Shown here: positions 5,845-6,569 of the stretch, piece by piece
Position numbering within the stretch: position 1 is the first letter of the stretch
Layout of the letters: every line of letters begins with the position of its first letter
Assembly (NCBI GenBank): GCA_025455445.1
Contig: JALOMN010000092.1
Coordinates: 1-6,569 of the forward strand
DNA: 6,569 nt
DNA from: Cyclobacteriaceae bacterium
Lineage (GTDB): Bacteria; Bacteroidota; Bacteroidia; Cytophagales; Cyclobacteriaceae
Direction of reading: 5' to 3'
The notes under the pieces: model-generated
Told to the model about the DNA's origin: nothing
The model's database searches: none
Seen by the model: only the letters and a program-made list of their open reading frames with translations
Position numbers and translations under genes: made by a program

Positions 5845-6569
5845 ATGGAATCATCAAAAGCGTTTTTAAACATATTTCATCATGTAATGCTGATAGGAGC
5901 CATTGTTATGGTGGCATTAGCATTAGTTATTTTCCTGGTATATCACCTCAAAGCATCTTTGATTAAGGACTTGAAGGAGAGACATGATTTTGTAAATGCA
6001 AATGAAATTAAATGGTATAAATGGGTTTTTCATTGCCTGGGACTAGCCACTGCTATGGTAATTAACCTTTACGATCGTGACGGATTGTCCTCCATAGGAG
6101 TGTCATTCTTTGTGCGATTGTTCTTTGGTGTGGCAGGTGCTACACTTATCGGCTATATCGCTACACTGGTTCTTGATTTTTATTATCCCACAATATTGAA
6201 CCGAAAACTCAGACGTATCCGTTATACACCACGTGTCTCCAGTACAGGCGGTCGCATGAAAATGCTAACCGAAGAGGAGGAAGACGTTCATTTAGATGAA
6301 GGCATGAAGGCAGAGGAGGATATTTTTTCTATTGATTATGACGTTTGGATTGACGATAAAACCAAAGAGATAAAAATTGAAAAGTATCAAGGTCACTTAA
6401 TTGGTTTACAGTGCCATAATTGTGGTTTTTATACCATGCGGGTAACACGTGAAGAGGTAATTGAACGAAATGAAGATGGCTCCCCAAAGGAAATACTGAA
6501 GCATTATCAATGTTCATATTGTAAAAATGTTAGAGCCACTCAGTTTTCAGTATCGCGCAAAGAAGCAGC
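5845..6569 (+). CDS. Membrane protein with C-terminal zinc-ribbon-like segment, 3'-truncated
   Basis: The reading frame starts at ATG 5845 (MESSKAFLNIFHH) and stays open to the window edge, giving 241 residues without a stop. Three hydrophobic segments are visible: about 12-34, 60-75 and 84-111. A basic stretch (RKLRRIRYTPR, 120-130) and a very acidic linker (LTEEEEDVHLDEGMKAEED, 141-159) follow. C190-x2-C193 and C223-x2-C226, in the contexts LQCHNCGFY and YQCSYCKN, look like the two knuckles of a zinc ribbon separated by 29 residues. The likely layout is an N-terminal membrane anchor with a metal-binding domain, probably cytoplasmic given the basic flank after the last helix. I do not recognise the family. 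The start is supported by the promoter box 20 bp upstream. Its C-terminus is missing, so further domains may exist. It has no evident link to the MazG-like gene, which appears to be terminated upstream. Confidence 0.75.
   Translation, partial: MESSKAFLNIFHHVMLIGAIVMVALALVIFLVYHLKASLIKDLKERHDFVNANEIKWYKWVFHCLGLATAMVINLYDRDGLSSIGVSFFVRLFFGVAGATLIGYIATLVLDFYYPTILNRKLRRIRYTPRVSSTGGRMKMLTEEEEDVHLDEGMKAEEDIFSIDYDVWIDDKTKEIKIEKYQGHLIGLQCHNCGFYTMRVTREEVIERNEDGSPKEILKHYQCSYCKNVRATQFSVSRKEA

Noticed and set aside
6329..6517. Minus-strand 62-codon open frame near the right edge
   Set aside because: It overlaps the plus-strand zinc-ribbon membrane protein, whose frame has clear membrane helices and paired CxxC motifs.

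Overview
The window looks like a core-genome segment from a Bacteroidota bacterium, probably of the Cytophagales/Flavobacteriales type; I cannot fix the genus. The evidence is: AT-rich DNA; no start codon preceded by a convincing Shine-Dalgarno sequence; three intergenic matches to the Bacteroidota -7 promoter box TAnnTTTG, each a short distance before a start codon; and protein families of typical Bacteroidota form (an outer-membrane barrel ending in Phe, a TonB-like protein with a GWxW segment before its C-terminal domain, and a MazG-like protein of the DALxD type).

Layout. Positions 2-964 hold the 3' end of an outer-membrane beta-barrel gene that begins outside the window. A 65-bp gap with a promoter leads into four same-strand genes: a single-pass membrane protein with a SPOR domain (1030-1740), an ExbB/TolQ-type proton channel subunit (1784-2452), an ExbD/TolR-type subunit (2457-2846) and a TonB/TolA-like transducer (2849-3727). 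The last three are separated by 4 and 2 bp and are almost certainly one operon. tyrS (3730-5016, minus strand) converges on the TonB-like gene with only 2 bp between the stop codons, and a perfect hairpin spans the end of the TonB-like gene. A MazG-like nucleotide pyrophosphohydrolase gene (5081-5632) diverges from tyrS. After a 212-bp intergenic stretch holding a possible terminator and a promoter, a membrane protein with a CxxC...CxxC zinc-ribbon-like segment starts at 5845 and runs off the right edge.

How the genes work together. The ExbB/ExbD/TonB-like set forms a proton-driven inner-membrane motor that pulls on the outer membrane. Whether it serves uptake (Exb-Ton) or envelope integrity and division (Tol-like) cannot be settled from sequence alone. 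A SPOR-domain protein directly upstream and an outer-membrane barrel before that make an envelope or division role worth considering. tyrS (tRNA charging) and the MazG-like gene (nucleotide hydrolysis) are housekeeping-type neighbours with no evident link to the motor.

I see no rRNA, tRNA, CRISPR, insertion sequence, phage gene or other sign of recent transfer. The window reads as ordinary conserved chromosome. The least explained pieces are the truncated zinc-ribbon membrane protein, the SPOR/motor linkage and the hairpin at the convergent gene ends.
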